In this document: in pieces, positions 11,870 to 24,250 of the stretch | Layout of the letters: the number at the start of each line of letters is the position of its first letter | Numbering within the stretch: position 1 is the stretch's first letter | From: Hemileia vastatrix | Lineage: Eukaryota > Basidiomycota > Pucciniomycetes > Pucciniales > Zaghouaniaceae | Assembly: GCA_030280995.1 (NCBI GenBank) | Contig: JASXTE010000007.1 | Span: forward strand, 8,113,501 to 8,177,500 | Direction of reading: 5' to 3' | DNA: 64,000 bases | Position numbers and translations under genes: made by a program | Notes under the pieces: model-generated | The model's input: only the letters and a program-made list of their open reading frames with translations | The model's database searches: none | Told to the model about the DNA's origin: nothing

Positions 11870-13045
11870 TGTCAGTGTATCTAGTATTTAAGTATTATAT
11901 AATAGTATTTATTTATGGTCCTACTACTTATTAATAAATGATTTAGTGATTAAACCTCAGGGGAAGACTATTAAAATAGTTATACTCAAATAAAACTCAC
12001 AATACTTGGATTTAAATGCGTGCTAGTGGTGGAAAATAGATGAATATAATATAGTTATAGCTTATATAAAGATAATATCAATTTATAATGGCTTTATAAT
12101 ATATTTCTAGATGCTAATAATTGTGTTGTAATGTTTGTTTGAATTTTAGTAAGTGAATGATGTCTAATAACTGTCAAAATCCTCCCTTACTTATACCAAA
12201 ATCCACTGGAGTGCACAGACCTTAAATCCAGATGATGTCACTGCAATCCCCGGCAATTACAGCACTGTGAGGGCCCATCACCTCCCCATTGCGTCCACTT
12301 AAAGCAGATTCAACATCTAGACCTCCAATAAGGAACCTCCATCACAATTAATGATACCACAGACCTATACCATAAATAGAAAATCCAGATAAAAGCGGAT
12401 ACCATAAAGAAACAGGTAAAATAACTCATCCAAAGAGAATATAGTGAAACCCAAAGCATATAAAGGAAACAAATGAAATTTTAAAGCCCCCAATAACATC
12501 CCTAAGCATCCATATTAACCCATAAATGACCTCCCAACCCATAAATCCGTGAATATCCATCCAAGGAAGCAGATTAAGTTGTCCAGACTGAGTGTATGCT
12601 CCTGAAATAGATTTTTATGATTCTGTAGGCGTTGTGAGTCCACTGGATACGTCCATATGACCTAAAAAAAGCAGAAAAACAAGGGGTATAGGCTATTAAG
12701 AGGCTAAAACCCACTTATATACCTAAATATACATAATATACTGCATATTTCACTGAATATGAGATTTATGTATACATATAAGCTTATGTATGTCAATAAT
12801 TACTTAGTATCACTTAAGATAAGTATATTATGACTCCATCAACACCTTAATAAGTATTATTAGGCTATGGATAAGCTATTTAAACTACTATAATTTATAT
12901 AATAGAGTAATAATTATATATATATGTAATATAATCATATATATTGTTATTTTAGCCTTAATTTAAAGATATAAGCTTAATTTACTTAAGGTTATCTTGT
13001 TTTAAGTATAAGAAATACTCAGTCCTAGGGATATCTAGTCTGACA
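11870..13045 (-). repeat. Element B 3' LTR
   Basis: It begins TGTCAGTGTATC and ends CTGACA, and is about 1.18 kb. It closely matches 16721-17869, apart from small indels. On the inner side the plus strand reads CTCCCTCACCC, the complement of a polypurine tract, so the element runs on the minus strand and this is its 3' LTR. The left flank is GTTGA (11865-11869). Confidence 0.9.
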
Positions 13046-13159
13046 CTCCCTCACCCAAAAGAAAACAATAAAAAAAATGTTAAGACATTTTAATTAAAAG
13101 TAAGGAGTGAATAGAAAATTTTTTTAAATTTCTATAATACATATACTGAATAAACAGTA

Positions 13160-13925
13160 TCATTTTGATTTAAATTTTTTCAAGAGATTTTGAAGATCAG
13201 AGATTTCATTTTCTGAAATCCACTGGTCATATTCACTTGATTTATTTTTAAATCTTAATAGATACTCAACTCCCTTTTTTTTAGTAAGGTGTCTCTTTTT
13301 AAGTATCTTTTCAATTTCTGCCTTTTCAACTATTTCTTCAGGTTGCTGTTTATGCCTTCCTGATCTTCTTAGAAATAGAGCAGTATCATTAGAATGGTAT
13401 GGTTTTATAATAGAAATAGGAAATACTGGATGTTTTCCATCATAAGGTGCATATAGAATAACCTCAACAGCATTGTTACCAACCATCTTTTTAACTACAA
13501 ATGGTCCAATGAATGGATCCTTCAATTTAACATTACCATTTAAATTGAAATAAAATGTTGAAATAAGGACTTCATCACCCTTTTTGAAAATTTGTTCTTT
13601 ATGGGCTTTATCCCATCTTTTCTTTTCATACTCAAACGCCTTATTTATACATTCTTGAGCATGTTTTCTGCATAATTCTTGCATCTGAAGAAAAGATTTA
13701 GTACCTGGATGGATATCCAATCTAGGTAACTTATTAAGAGTTTTAGCAGGGTTATTAGGTACATAACCCTACCATAACTCAAATGGCTTTTTGCCAGTGA
13801 CAGAATGTACTGTACTATTGTATGCAAATTCTAAACCTGGGATAAGGGTTACCCAATCATGCCTGAATTTGTCATTGTCTTTGAAGTTAAGATCAAAAGC
13901 ACAATATCTTCTTATATATCCTTAA
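13160..13925 (-). pseudogene. Element B integrase C-terminus and chromodomain
   Basis: The reading runs from RYCAFDLNFKDNDKF-like sequence near 13920 through GLEFAYNSTVHSV to the 186-residue ORF 13720-13160. That ORF holds the integrase C-terminal domain (RWDKAHKE, KKGDEVLIS, GPFVVKKM, APYDGKHPVFPIS) and a chromodomain-like tail (VEYLLRFKNKSSEYDQW). Upstream it is fused directly to the post-knuckle gag region at about 13925. Protease, RT, RNase H and the integrase catalytic core are missing. Confidence 0.88.
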
Positions 13926-15668
13926 TGATTTTAACATCCTCAAAATTCATTAAAGATTCATTTGAGTCCATATTTAATATTGGATTGTAAAAGATGGGCA
14001 AATCATCTTCAAACATACAGACTTCATTTTCATCACTATATGAGATATTACTGTCATAATCACTTGAATCATTACTCTTTTCTATTTCATTTTCAGATTC
14101 ATTTTGATTTTCAACAATATTTATATTCTTATCACATTTGTGACCTTTATCCCAAGGTTTGTTACACTTTTAACAAGTATTTGTCTCATACTTTTTTGGT
14201 ACTACAGGTGCAGTAGGTTTTTTCTGCTTCTCCTGAAGTGTTTTTGAATTCTGATTTTTCACAGGTTCAACATTTTGTTTATAAGTGGAATACCTTGCTT
14301 CATACTTATGTTTTAGTAATATTTCATTGCAAATATTAATAAAGTCAGAATATTCAGTAACATTAATTTTTCTAGCTACAACAATGTCTCTGACAGATAT
14401 AGGTAATTTATATATTATCTTATCTTTTCATAAGTTAAAATCCATGTTAGGCTCAATGGCTTTTAATATTTTATTTAAATTCATTAAAAATACCATAGGT
14501 TTGTCACCATTGAACGGATTATACCTAGTTTTCTCATAAAGTCTCTGCTGAGTGAGTCTGAATTTAGAACCTCCAAATTGTTTTTCAATTAGTTGTTTCC
14601 ATTCAGCCCAAGAGTGATCTTTACCCTCATTCAAAACAGCTTCAAACCATAATAAAGCAACATCCTTAAATAAAGAGATCAATTTTGATGTTATTTCTTC
14701 ATCTGGTAACTTATATGAGAATTTTAAGTTGTCAATTCTTTGGATGAAATGTTGCCAATCAGAGCTGGCTTCCCCATCATAAGTTGGGTACTGATCTATC
14801 TTAGTCCAGTTCTTCTGATTGGATTTTATTTCACTAATCTTAGGTAAATTCAACAACTCATTTACTCTTGATAAATAGTCTTGTATTTCCTCCAGTACGG
14901 ATTTGTGACTTACATTTTCAGATTTGACACTACCACCAGATGGTTTTAGTTGTGGTGGTATAGGGAAGGAATGAGATTCACATTTGCCAATGAAAGGATT
15001 ATTATTATATTGAGTATACTATTGAGTATACTTATGATTATCCTGGTTCATTAGTAGATTGGCTGTTTCAATCTCAACTTTAGTTAATCTTTGTAGCAGC
15101 TCAGAGACACTTTGATTTGTCTTGGAAAAAGATAATTTAGTTCTTGATTCAGTTTTCAATAAATGTGTTTCATACAATTTTTCCAACTCACAGAATTTTT
15201 TTGAAAGTTCATTATATTTGCTACTCAATGAATCATATTTAAGAGTTAGAGACAAATTTTCTTTCTCTAATTCTTTATTACGTGTTGCCAGTTGAGAAAT
15301 ATTTAATTTTAAGGATGAAATTGTATTACTTGTGAGCTTAACTGTCTGTTCCTCACAATCAGTCATTCTATTCCACAATGCTGAAACAATTCTATGCACA
15401 GTTGGATTATTTTTAAAATACTCCATGTCCTCCTTCTCAATTATTTCACTCTCTTGTGAACTTCTCATCTCACTAGTAAGTGGTGGAAACTGAGGATTAA
15501 CTGTATTATAAATACTACTGTTGTTATTGAAAAAAGATAATTCAGGTGTATCTACACTAAAAACTAAATTTCTTAAGTCCTCCTCTATTTTCTGCACAGA
15601 TTTGACATCAATAATATTACCTACATTGTAATTATCAGTATTGTGTTCAATCTGAGAGGGTAATCTAC
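13926..15668 (-). pseudogene. Element B gag (coiled coil, capsid, zinc knuckle)
   Basis: On the minus strand, Ser/Glu-rich sequence leads into a coiled coil (15400-15050, heptad-like LKLNISQLATRNKELEKEN), then the capsid block 14856-14428 (WTKIDQYPTYDGEASSDW, QFGGSKFR, TRYNPF), and a knuckle-like NKPWDKGHKC near 14150. It parallels the Gag of element D (46.1-47.8 kb) at clear but imperfect identity. Several stops break the frame, for example in the knuckle. The C-terminal end fuses to integrase at 13925. Confidence 0.85.
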
Positions 15669-16211
15669 TTACCACGGGATTTGTGTGAGCCCTGATTTTT
15701 GGCGCCTTTGTTTTCTCTTGTAGGGGTGAAGTGAGGAAGTCTGATGAGGAGGAGGATCCTTGTTGCAGTTGTGACTGACCCATTGTTGATGGAACCAATC
15801 CCACTTCCATTTGTCTACCAGTATTTTCTCCTGGGAGTGATGTGATCCTCCTGGGGTAGGGGGTTGCTGACTTGGCTGTCCTCCCTTTAGATCTGCCAAT
15901 GATTGGTTCATCTGCTGAAATCCTACCTTGCAAATGTTTTGTAATTTCTCTACCTCCTTGAGCATGAGGGATTTTGATTCCTCCAACTTCAATACCTGTT
16001 TTGCCAGATGGGATAGTTGATCCTGAAGAGGAGGAGATGTCTTTTTTATAGTAATTTTTTTAAGAGGGTGTCCTTTTCCTCTATGCTCATTTGCTCTGCC
16101 TGGGGGTATGACTGACCCTCCATGGTTATGTCCTGGAGCAATGTTTTTGTTAGCTTTAGACCTGGTATTATAAGCAGGCTGTACACTTACATTGTCCTGG
16201 GGAGAACTCAT
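15669..16211 (-). CDS. Element B ORF1: coiled-coil, W-x-W-D protein of 180 aa
   Basis: The ORF runs ATG 16211 to TAA 15671-15669 without interruption, in a frame different from the Gag-Pol frame that overlaps its 3' half. It shows a basic/Gly N-terminus, a Leu/Glu/Lys helix near residues 60-100 (LAKQVLKLEESKSLMLKEVE), VDKWKWDWF near 130, a Pro/His stretch, a Lys/Arg-rich patch, and the C-terminus TQIPW-stop. The same order is found in ORF1 of element D (EQWKWDY, basic patch, PLPW-stop) and in a broken form in element C. The stop lies in TGGTAAGTA, as in D. Function is unknown; the conservation of this frame argues it is a real element protein. Confidence 0.72.
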   Translation of the reverse strand: MSSPQDNVSVQPAYNTRSKANKNIAPGHNHGGSVIPPGRANEHRGKGHPLKKITIKKTSPPLQDQLSHLAKQVLKLEESKSLMLKEVEKLQNICKVGFQQMNQSLADLKGGQPSQQPPTPGGSHHSQEKILVDKWKWDWFHQQWVSHNCNKDPPPHQTSSLHPYKRKQRRQKSGLTQIPW

Positions 16212-16720
16212 ATTGATAAAATTAACAATATATTACTTCTACAGAAAGGAAAACCTATTGGAATCAGTAGATTAAAAGTATTAGCAATATTATTACTAAT
16301 AAAAAGCACTGGAGCTTACCCTGAATTTAAATCTTTATTTATTTAAATAAAATGTAATAAAAATTCAAAAAAATCTGTTAAAAATAAAATAATAATTTTA
16401 ACTAGACCTTTATAAGGTTGAATAAATAGCTTACCAAGCTTTAACCAAATACTAATTTAATTGGGTGCTATATTGGTGACCAAATACCAAGTGAAATTGG
16501 GTTTATATTTGGTACAGTTACTACTGTAAATACCTAATTTTTATTATAAAAAATTAGTACAATTATTAAAAGGGTTCTTTTCCGCAATCTCTGAGCTATG
16601 ATGACCCACGAATATGCAGCAGACCCAAATATATGGTTTGTTTTGAGCTATACTAAAGTAAAAATCATGTCCCAAGGCTTATACTAAAAAATCAATAATA
16701 ATCAAGGAAAGACCCCCAAT
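16212..16720 (-). other. Element B leader
   Basis: AT-rich untranslated region between the 5' LTR and ORF1 of element B. No open frame with recognisable content is seen. A primer-binding-site candidate abuts the LTR. Confidence 0.6.
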
Positions 16721-17869
16721 TGTCAGTGTATCTAGTATTTATTTATGGTCCTACTACTTATTGATAAATGATTTAGTGATTAAAACTCAGGGAAAAACTA
16801 ATAAATTAGTTATACTCAAATAAAACTTACAATACTTGGATTTAAATGCATGCTAGTGGGGGAAAATAGATGAATATAATATAGTTATAGCTTATATAAA
16901 GATAATATCAATTTATAATGGCTTTATAATATATTTCTAGATGCTAATAATTGTTTTGTAATGTTTGTTTGAATTTTAGTAAGTGAATGATGTCTAATAA
17001 CTGTCAAAATCCTCCCTTACTTATACCAAAATCCACCGGAGTGCACAGACCTTCAATCCAGATGATGTCACTGCTATCCCCGGCAATTACAGCACTGTGA
17101 GAGCCCATCACCTCCCCATTGCGTCCACTTAAAGCAGATTCAACACCCAGACCTCCAGTAAGGAACCTCCATCACAATTAATGATACCACAGACCTATAC
17201 CATAAATAGAAAATCCAGATAAAAGCCGATACCATAAAGAAACAGGTAAAATAACTCATCCAAAGAGAATATAGTGAAACCCAAAGCATATAAAGGAAAA
17301 AAATGAAATTTTCAAGTTCCCAATAACATCCCTAAGCATCCATATTAACCCAGCAATGACCTCCCAACCCATAAATCCATGAATATCCATCCAAGCAGAT
17401 TAAGTTGTCCAGACTGAGTGTATGCTCATGAAATAGATGTTTATGCTTTTTTAGGCGTTGTGAGTCCACTGGATACGTCCATATGACCTAAAATAAGCAG
17501 AAAAACAAGGGTTATAGGCTATTAAGAGGCTAAACCCCACTTATATACCTAAATATACATAATATACTGCATATTTCACTGAATATGAGATTTATGTATA
17601 CATATAAGCTTATGTATGTCAATAATTACTTAGTATCACTTAAGATAAGTATATTATGACTCCATCAACACCTTAATAAGTATTATTAGGCTATGGATAA
17701 GCTATTTAAACTACTATAATTTATATAATAGAGTAATAATTATATATATATAATATAATCATATATATTATTATTTTAACCTTAATTTTAAGATATAAGC
17801 TTAATGTAATTATAGTTATCTTATTTTAAGTATAATAAATACTCAGTCCTAGGTATGTCTAGGCTGACA
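16721..17869 (-). repeat. Element B 5' LTR
   Basis: It starts TGTCAGTGTATC and ends GGCTGACA, followed by GTTGA at 17870-17874, matching the left-flank duplication. On the minus strand the base after the LTR begins ATTGGGGGTCTTTCC, a candidate primer-binding site that resembles the corresponding sites in C and D. The two LTRs remain very similar, so B inserted relatively recently although it is internally deleted. Confidence 0.9.
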
Positions 17870-18640
17870 GTTGATGTCACTGATAAGGGTGAAGTTTATG
17901 TGGCTACTTTCAGAGAATCCTTTACAACTTATGGGGAGGTTTTTGTTCAAAAAAAAGAAGTTGGATGTTTTTGATGCTTTTATTAGCTTCAGAAATCTTT
18001 TAGAAAAAATCACTAATCAATGTCTCAAAATCCTCAGAACTGAGGATGGAAAAGAGTACATGAACACAAAATTCCCTGAATACCTCTCCCAACATGGTAT
18101 ACTTCATGAACACTCTATTCCCTATCACTATGAACAGAATGGAATGGCCGAAAGATTCAATGATACTATTGGTGAAATTGCTAGAAAAATCCTTCTTTCT
18201 TAAAATCTGCCTTCCACTTTCTGGACTTTTGTTTATTTTTGGGCTTCTTTTATTCACAATAAGTTACCAAATGTTAAAGTTACTGACAGTACCCCATACC
18301 ATACCATCATTTTCAACAAAAAAAGGACTTATCACCTGTCAAAATTTTTGGTAGGTGGGCATATGTACACATTCCAACTGAAAGAAGAGTAAGAATGGAG
18401 GTCCGAGCTATGCATTGCAGGGTTGTTGGTTTTATTGATGGTGGTAAAGGCTGGATTCTTTGGCATCCAGATTCTAATTCTTTTATTCAGTCATCAATGG
18501 CCAATTTCATCCCTGAAGGAGAAGTGGACAATGCCAATACACTCACTGTTGCACATCCAACCACGTCTCAATCTAAAGGTGATATAGAAACTATTTTGAA
18601 GTAACTTAAATTTGGTAATTTTACAGTAGAAGCAACTATT
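17870..18640 (+). pseudogene. Copia integrase core (continuation) and linker
   Basis: It picks up the integrase interrupted at 11864. Landmarks are a TEDGKEY block near 18040 (second catalytic Asp context), HGILHEHSIPYHYEQNGMAE near 18090-18150 carrying the catalytic Glu, and a MEVRAMHCRVVGF-like post-core segment from 18395. Stops and frame changes near 18200-18390 break it. Confidence 0.83.
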
Positions 18641-18655
18641 GCTGCACAAGATGTT

Positions 18656-19470
18656 ATGGTTGATTTCATTAACAATAATGCTTGTGAGCTTTCTGACCAA
18701 CTACCTCAAACTTTCAACCAATCTATGAAACATTCAGATAAAGTTGAATGGAAGTCAGCTTGTCTTCAAGAATTAGACAACATGTCTAACATGAAGGTAT
18801 GGGATATTGTTCCTCTTCCTCCTGGAAAAACTATCACAGGTGCTTTCTGGGTTTTTGCTTTAAAAAGGGATGAATTTGGAAAGATCATCAAACACAAGGT
18901 GCGATATGTAGTTCAGGGTTTCAAAAAAGCTGAAGGTATTGATTTTAAAGACACTTTTGCTCCCACAGCTACCTTTGCATCTCTATGTCTGATTATCACT
19001 CTGGCTGCTACCTACAACTGGCTGATCAAAACTTTTGATGTTACTGCAGCCTATCTTCATAGTGATCTTGAAGAGGAAATTTATTTCAAGAAGCCTGAGG
19101 GTTTTGAATCTGTTAATCCAACTCATGTCTGAAAACTTAAGAAAGCACTATATGGTACTAAGAAATCAGCCAGGTGTTGGCGGAAACATCTCAGAAAAAT
19201 TCTGTCAAAGTTGGGTTCCAGGTTGAGCAATCAAGATGCAAGTTTATATGTACTAGCAAAAGAGGATTTGAAGGGAATGTTGTGGATTCATGTGAATGAT
19301 GGTGTGGTGGTAGGGAGTAGTGATTCATTTTTTAGGGAGTTGGAAACAGATATGGGGAGTAGTTTAAAGGTAAAATGGTCTGATGGTATCTCTTCTATTG
19401 TTGGTCTAGCAGTTTCACAATGTTCCAAAGGTTTTACAATTCATCAACCAGCTCTTGTAAAATTTTAAAT
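18656..19470 (+). pseudogene. Copia reverse transcriptase
   Basis: Typical copia RT blocks are present: EWKSACLQELDNM, W-D-IVPLPPGK, FALKRDEFGKI, ARLVVQGF-like RYVVQGFKKAEGIDF, FAPTATFAS, FDVTAAYLHSDLEEEIYFKKP, then KKALYGTKKSARCW after a stop at 19130. The catalytic box that is normally YVDD reads HVND near 19290, so one catalytic Asp is lost. The gene is inactive. Confidence 0.87.
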
Positions 19471-20322
19471 TAACACAATCCAACTGGTCTCAGCTCTCAC
19501 TCACCCTTACCAATGGGTCTTTTTTCGGTATCTTTGAAGGAAAAATCTCATCCTCCACTGGATCATCTCAAATTTCTGTCTATTATTTGTTCTTTATCAT
19601 ATCTTGTAGCCGGATAAAGACCTGATTTGGCATATCATGTCAACTTCCTGGCACGTTATGCATTAAGACCAGTTGAAGCTTAATGGGATGCACTTAATCA
19701 TTTGGTAAGATATCTACAATTTGCCAAGGACATGAAATTTCATCTTTTCCCAAAATTTAATGCTAATCTTTCAAAAGAAGTCTATTGTGATGCTACTTGG
19801 GGTGGTGAATTTTCTAGGGCTACAGGTGGTCATGTTCTTTAAATAAACAACTGTCTTATTTTATGGAAATAAAAGCTTCAATCACAAGTGACCACAGCTT
19901 CACTTCACTCAGAATTAATGGAAATTTTAAATGAAACTCATTAGGCTCTGTGGATGCGCAACCTTCTACGTGAAGTGGATTTGTGCCATGGTCCAACAAC
20001 TCTTTATTGCAACAACAAAGGTGCAATTGTAGAGGCTACTGATAACCATTCTGACAAGTGTTGTTGTCATGTTGACAGACTTCTATTTTGTGAATGAGCA
20101 AGTTCATTGACGTGAAATTGACAATAAATGGGCTTCAACTAAAGATCAGGTGGCAGATTTTTTGACAAAGAATTTGGGACCAAATGTTTGGAAGGAGAAG
20201 AGATATTTATTGGGGGTATTCTAGTTTCTATTTTTCCTTTATATTATTTTCTTTTATTTCTTTCTTTTTTTCTCTACTTATTTTAGCTGGGGGTGGTTAT
20301 AGGGAAATCACTTAGAGGGGGG
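19471..20322 (+). pseudogene. Copia RNase H region and 3' end
   Basis: The decayed frame shows YCDATWGGEFSRATGGH near 19785, LHSELMEI near 19905 and YCNNKGAI near 20008, the RNase H acidic blocks of copia elements, with many stops between them. The polypurine tract TTAGAGGGGGG ends at 20322, directly before the 3' LTR start. Confidence 0.8.
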
Positions 20323-20369
20323 TGTTATGTGTAGTATGATAGCTTAGAGATTATTAAGAACATAATCTG
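20323..20369 (+). repeat. Copia 3' LTR, left half (split by element C)
   Basis: It repeats the 5' LTR start at 9327 with few differences up to the element C insertion. The remainder of the LTR resumes at 29803. A candidate 5-bp duplication, ATCTG at 20365-20369 and ATTTG at 29803-29807, flanks the insertion with one mismatch. Confidence 0.78.
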
Positions 20370-21166
20370 TATTGAGAGCTCCTTTTGGTCTAGAAGATTT
20401 TCAGTGGAGGTTAATGGTTTTGGAGGGTGGATTTTGAAGGTTTCAAAGGCAAGGTACATATGTTTTATCTTTTATGTTATTTTATTCAATTAAAAGAGGT
20501 AGAAATTTTTATAAGTTTTATTATAATCAATGATTTAGAATTACGTAGAAGTAAATACTAAAACCAATAACTAGTAGTAATATATATTTGTTGTAATGAT
20601 AATTTAATAAAGTAAGTAAGGAATGAATAAAACAGCACAAAAGGGGAGCCCTTTTATAGGCAAAAGAAGAGATAGAGCACATGGAGTTAAAACCTAAATA
20701 CAGGAGTGTGAGAGAAAGACAATGCAAATATAAGAAATTGCAAATAAAAAAAGTGTGCTATAAGGATGCATCAATAAAATAATTTTTACTATATATCAAA
20801 TTATTTGATATACTTTAGAGTTCACTTTTAAAGGTCACACTTAGTATAGAATAATTTGAAATGAATTTTTTTATTAATAGAATTTTAAACTTTCAAATAA
20901 AGAAATTTGAATTCTTAAAATTAAGTATTAATATATTTTTATTTCTCTTCCAACCTGTTATTTAGCATGGTGTTAGGGAATAAAAATATGAGGGACATTA
21001 TTATTAATTTTAAATATTATTAACTTATTGTAATTAGTTGGTTCATTGCAAGTAATAATAAAGTAGGTATAATATGATTAATGATATCATAAGAAATAAA
21101 AGGCGTGGCTTCATCCCAGTAAATAATTAATTATTTTACTGGGTAAGTCTAGTAGCCTGGCTGACA
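20370..21166 (-). repeat. Element C 3' LTR
   Basis: This roughly 0.8-kb LTR matches 28999-29802. It starts TATTGAGAGCTCC on plus (start uncertain by about 3 bases) and ends GGCTGACA. On the inner side plus reads TTCCCTCATTC, the complement of a polypurine tract, so this is the 3' LTR of a minus-strand element. TATA-like sequence CCTATAAAAGGGC lies on the minus strand near 20655. Confidence 0.88.
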
Positions 21167-21269
21167 TTCCCTCATTCTAAAAAAACAATACGAAAATGCT
21201 ATGATTTTTACTTTTTATATTTCTTTAGTAGAGTAGGAAGATTAGATATCCTTTCCCAGATATCAAAGA

Positions 21270-22880
21270 ATAATATTCAGATGACTTATTCTTGAATCTC
21301 AATAATTATTCTGTACCTTTTTCAGCAGTAACTATTCTGTCATTTAGAATCTTATCCATTTCTGCTATCTCAGTGATTTCATTAGGGGTTTTATTTGGTC
21401 TTCCCCTCCTTTTGGGAAATAAATCACTATTGGATGTGTTAGGTTTCAAAAGAAATATTGGAAAAAATGGATGTTTTCTGTCATATGGAGCATACAAGAT
21501 AACTTCAACTGCATTATCTCCAACCATTCTTCTGACAACAAATGGACCTAAAAATGGGTCTTTCAATTGGTTATTACCTTGTGAATTGAAGTGGACTGTA
21601 GAAATCAGTACTTCATCACCCTTTTTAAAAGTGTGTTCTTTATGGGATCTGTCCCATCTCTTCTTCACATATTCAATGGATTTTTCAATAAATTTTTGAG
21701 AATCACTTCTGCAAAGTTGTTTCATTTGAAGAAATTATTTTACACCAGGATTTAAATCCAATTTAGGTATTTTATTATTGAGAATTTCAGAATGATTATT
21801 TGGAAATTATCCAATCCAGAGCTCAAAAGGTTTTTTTTGTGTAACAGAATGAACAGTGCTATTATAAGCAAATTCCAAACCAGGAAGTAAGGTAACCCAA
21901 TTATGAGTAAATCTGTCATTGTCTTTGTACTCAAAATCAAAGGCAATATACCTTCTTACCATGTCCTCCAAAGTTTGAATCATTCTTTCAACTAATCCAC
22001 AATTTTGGGGGTGATAGGCAGCAGAAAGTTTCATATCATAGCCACAAACATCCATCAGAGACATCCAGAATTCAGAATTAAATTTAGGGTCTCTATCAAT
22101 GATTATGGCTTTAGGAAATCCAGAAGTATTAAACATATGAGACCACCACAAGAAAGCTAATTCCTTAGTGGAAACATCCTTGTGAGTAGGGATAAACTTA
22201 CACATTTTTGTGAATCTGTCCACAATAACCCAACAAGAGTTATAACTGTCTTTCCCAGAAATGGGTAATCCTGTCACAAATTCCATGTTTATTATCTGCC
22301 ATGGTGCATCAGGAGGTTCAATATTTTGCATTAATCCAGCTCTCTTACCAGTCAATCTTTTTGATTTTTGGCAAGAATCACAAGATTCAACATATAATTT
22401 GGTGTCTTCAGACATATTAACCCACCAAGAAGTGTTTTTAATTCTGATCATTGTTTTTTCAAGATCAAAATGTCCAGCTTATATGTCATCATGACAAATT
22501 TTCAAGATGATTTCTTTCATAGAAAGAGGAATAATAATAACATTGCTCAACTTTCTTCTATAATATAGATATCCTTCATCAATTTAAAAGTTACCTTTTT
22601 TAAAGCCTTCTGGTACTTTTGTGGAAGGGTTTTAATTAACTATTGTATTGAAGCATTGTTTGGATCATTAAATATGATACATAACTTTTTTAAGTCAGTT
22701 TCCTTATCATATGGATCAATAATAAGCTGTAATAGCTCTTTGTCCATATCAACCACATATATCCCATGAATATGAATAATTTCATCTTCAGGAACATATG
22801 CAGGATTTGAGTCATCAATTGGCAAAGGTAACCTTTATAACATATCCAAATTTGAGTGAACAATACCAGCCCTATGAATT
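21270..22880 (-). pseudogene. Element C integrase and chromodomain
   Basis: The sequence is homologous to element D integrase. It has the HHCC region (CDSCQKSKRL), catalytic-core blocks NMEFVTGLP (E where D has Asp), IIIDRDPKF and CGLVERMIQTLEDM, the C-terminal SH3-like segment (KKGDEVLIS, GPFVVRRM, APYDRKHPFFPIF) and a remnant chromodomain. Stops occur near 22600 and a short break lies between 21725 and 21807. The D-to-E substitution and the stops indicate an inactive enzyme. Confidence 0.87.
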
Positions 22881-24250
22881 ATTGACATTCTCCCTCTATA
22901 TTCTTGAACAGCCAGTTGCCATCTGAACATATTTCTGTTAGGTGTTTTCAAGTTTAGTAGGGATTTAAATTCACTTCAGTTAGTTACAAGTTCAAATTTC
23001 TGATAATCTAGGTAATAATGTAGCCTCTCTAGAGCCCATACTACTTCTAAACATTCTAGTTGAGAGGCACCATATTTCAATTCACTATTTCTCAAGGTTC
23101 TTGAGATATAACAAATAACAACTTCTGATACCTTATCATTCATCACTTGTTTCTGATGGAGGGCAGCACCAAGACCAATAAAACTGGCATCAGTGTATAA
23201 AACAAATGGTTGGTTAAATTCAGGTAAAGCAACAATTGGTGCTGACATCAAACAATGTTTCATAGTATCAAAAGCTCTTTGTCTTTTACTGTTCCAGACA
23301 AAAGCAAAATCTTTCCTAGTCATTTGGTAAGGGGTAATGCTATGACTTGGTAATTTTTAATATAATGTCTATAGTATCCACACATTCCCAAAAAACTCTG
23401 GAGCTCTCTAACTGTGGTAGGAGCCTTCACCTGTTGTAGGGCTTCCACTTTGTTTTGTTCAACACATATCTGTAAACCTGAGACAACATGACCAAGCAAT
23501 TTCAAGGAATGAAAATCAAATTTTCATTCATTCAAAGAAAGTGTTAAATTTATCTCATCCATCTTATGGAAAACTTTACATAGGTGGTTAAGATGGTCCA
23601 CAAATGTTTTAGAGAATATGATGATATCATCAATATAAACCATCAGCCATCCTTCAATTATGTCTTAATGGAATGTGTTATCTATAACATTTTGAAAAAC
23701 TGAAGGGGAATTTTTAAGGCCAAATTGAATCGTAACATACTCATAAATACCCATATGAGTAGCAATCATCAGAAAATTCTGGGAATTCTTCTCAACAGGT
23801 ACCTGGTGATATCCCTTGTTACCATTCAAACAGCTGATATATTTGGCGCCTTGTATGGTAGCATGTATAGAGCTAATTCTGGGTAAAGGATAGATATCAT
23901 TAACAGAATAAGTGTTCAATGCTCTATAATTACCACACAACCTGGCTTTATCTTTCTCATAATAAATTACAACAGGTGAGATAACACAATGTTTAGGTGT
24001 TTCAACTACCTTTTCAATAATATTCATTTTTAAAAGGGTAGAGATATAGTCATCAATATCTTTCTCTTTGTGGGAGAAGCTGGATAAGGCTTCTTCTCTA
24101 AACTAGGTTGTATTTCTGTTAAAGGGCTAGATAATAAAAGTTTCATTTCTTCCTTTACCAATTGTAATTCATGTGACCCATGAGCAAAGGCCATAGGAAA
24201 AGATTTTATTAATTTAATTATGGAATCTTTATCCTCACCAGATAGTTGTT
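22881..24250 (-). pseudogene. Element C reverse transcriptase and RNase H
   Basis: The minus strand gives RT blocks KDKARLCGNYRALNTY, DIYPLPRI, CLNGNKGYHQVP, QFGLKNSPSVFQNV and VYIDDIIIFS near 23640, then LGHVVSGLQICV and GMCGYYRHYIKNY. RNase H has LYTDASFIGLG near 23200 and LECLEVVWALERLHYY. RT catalytic Asp residues appear kept, but stops split the region into several ORFs (24027-23665, 23505-23320, 23323-22976). Confidence 0.87.
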
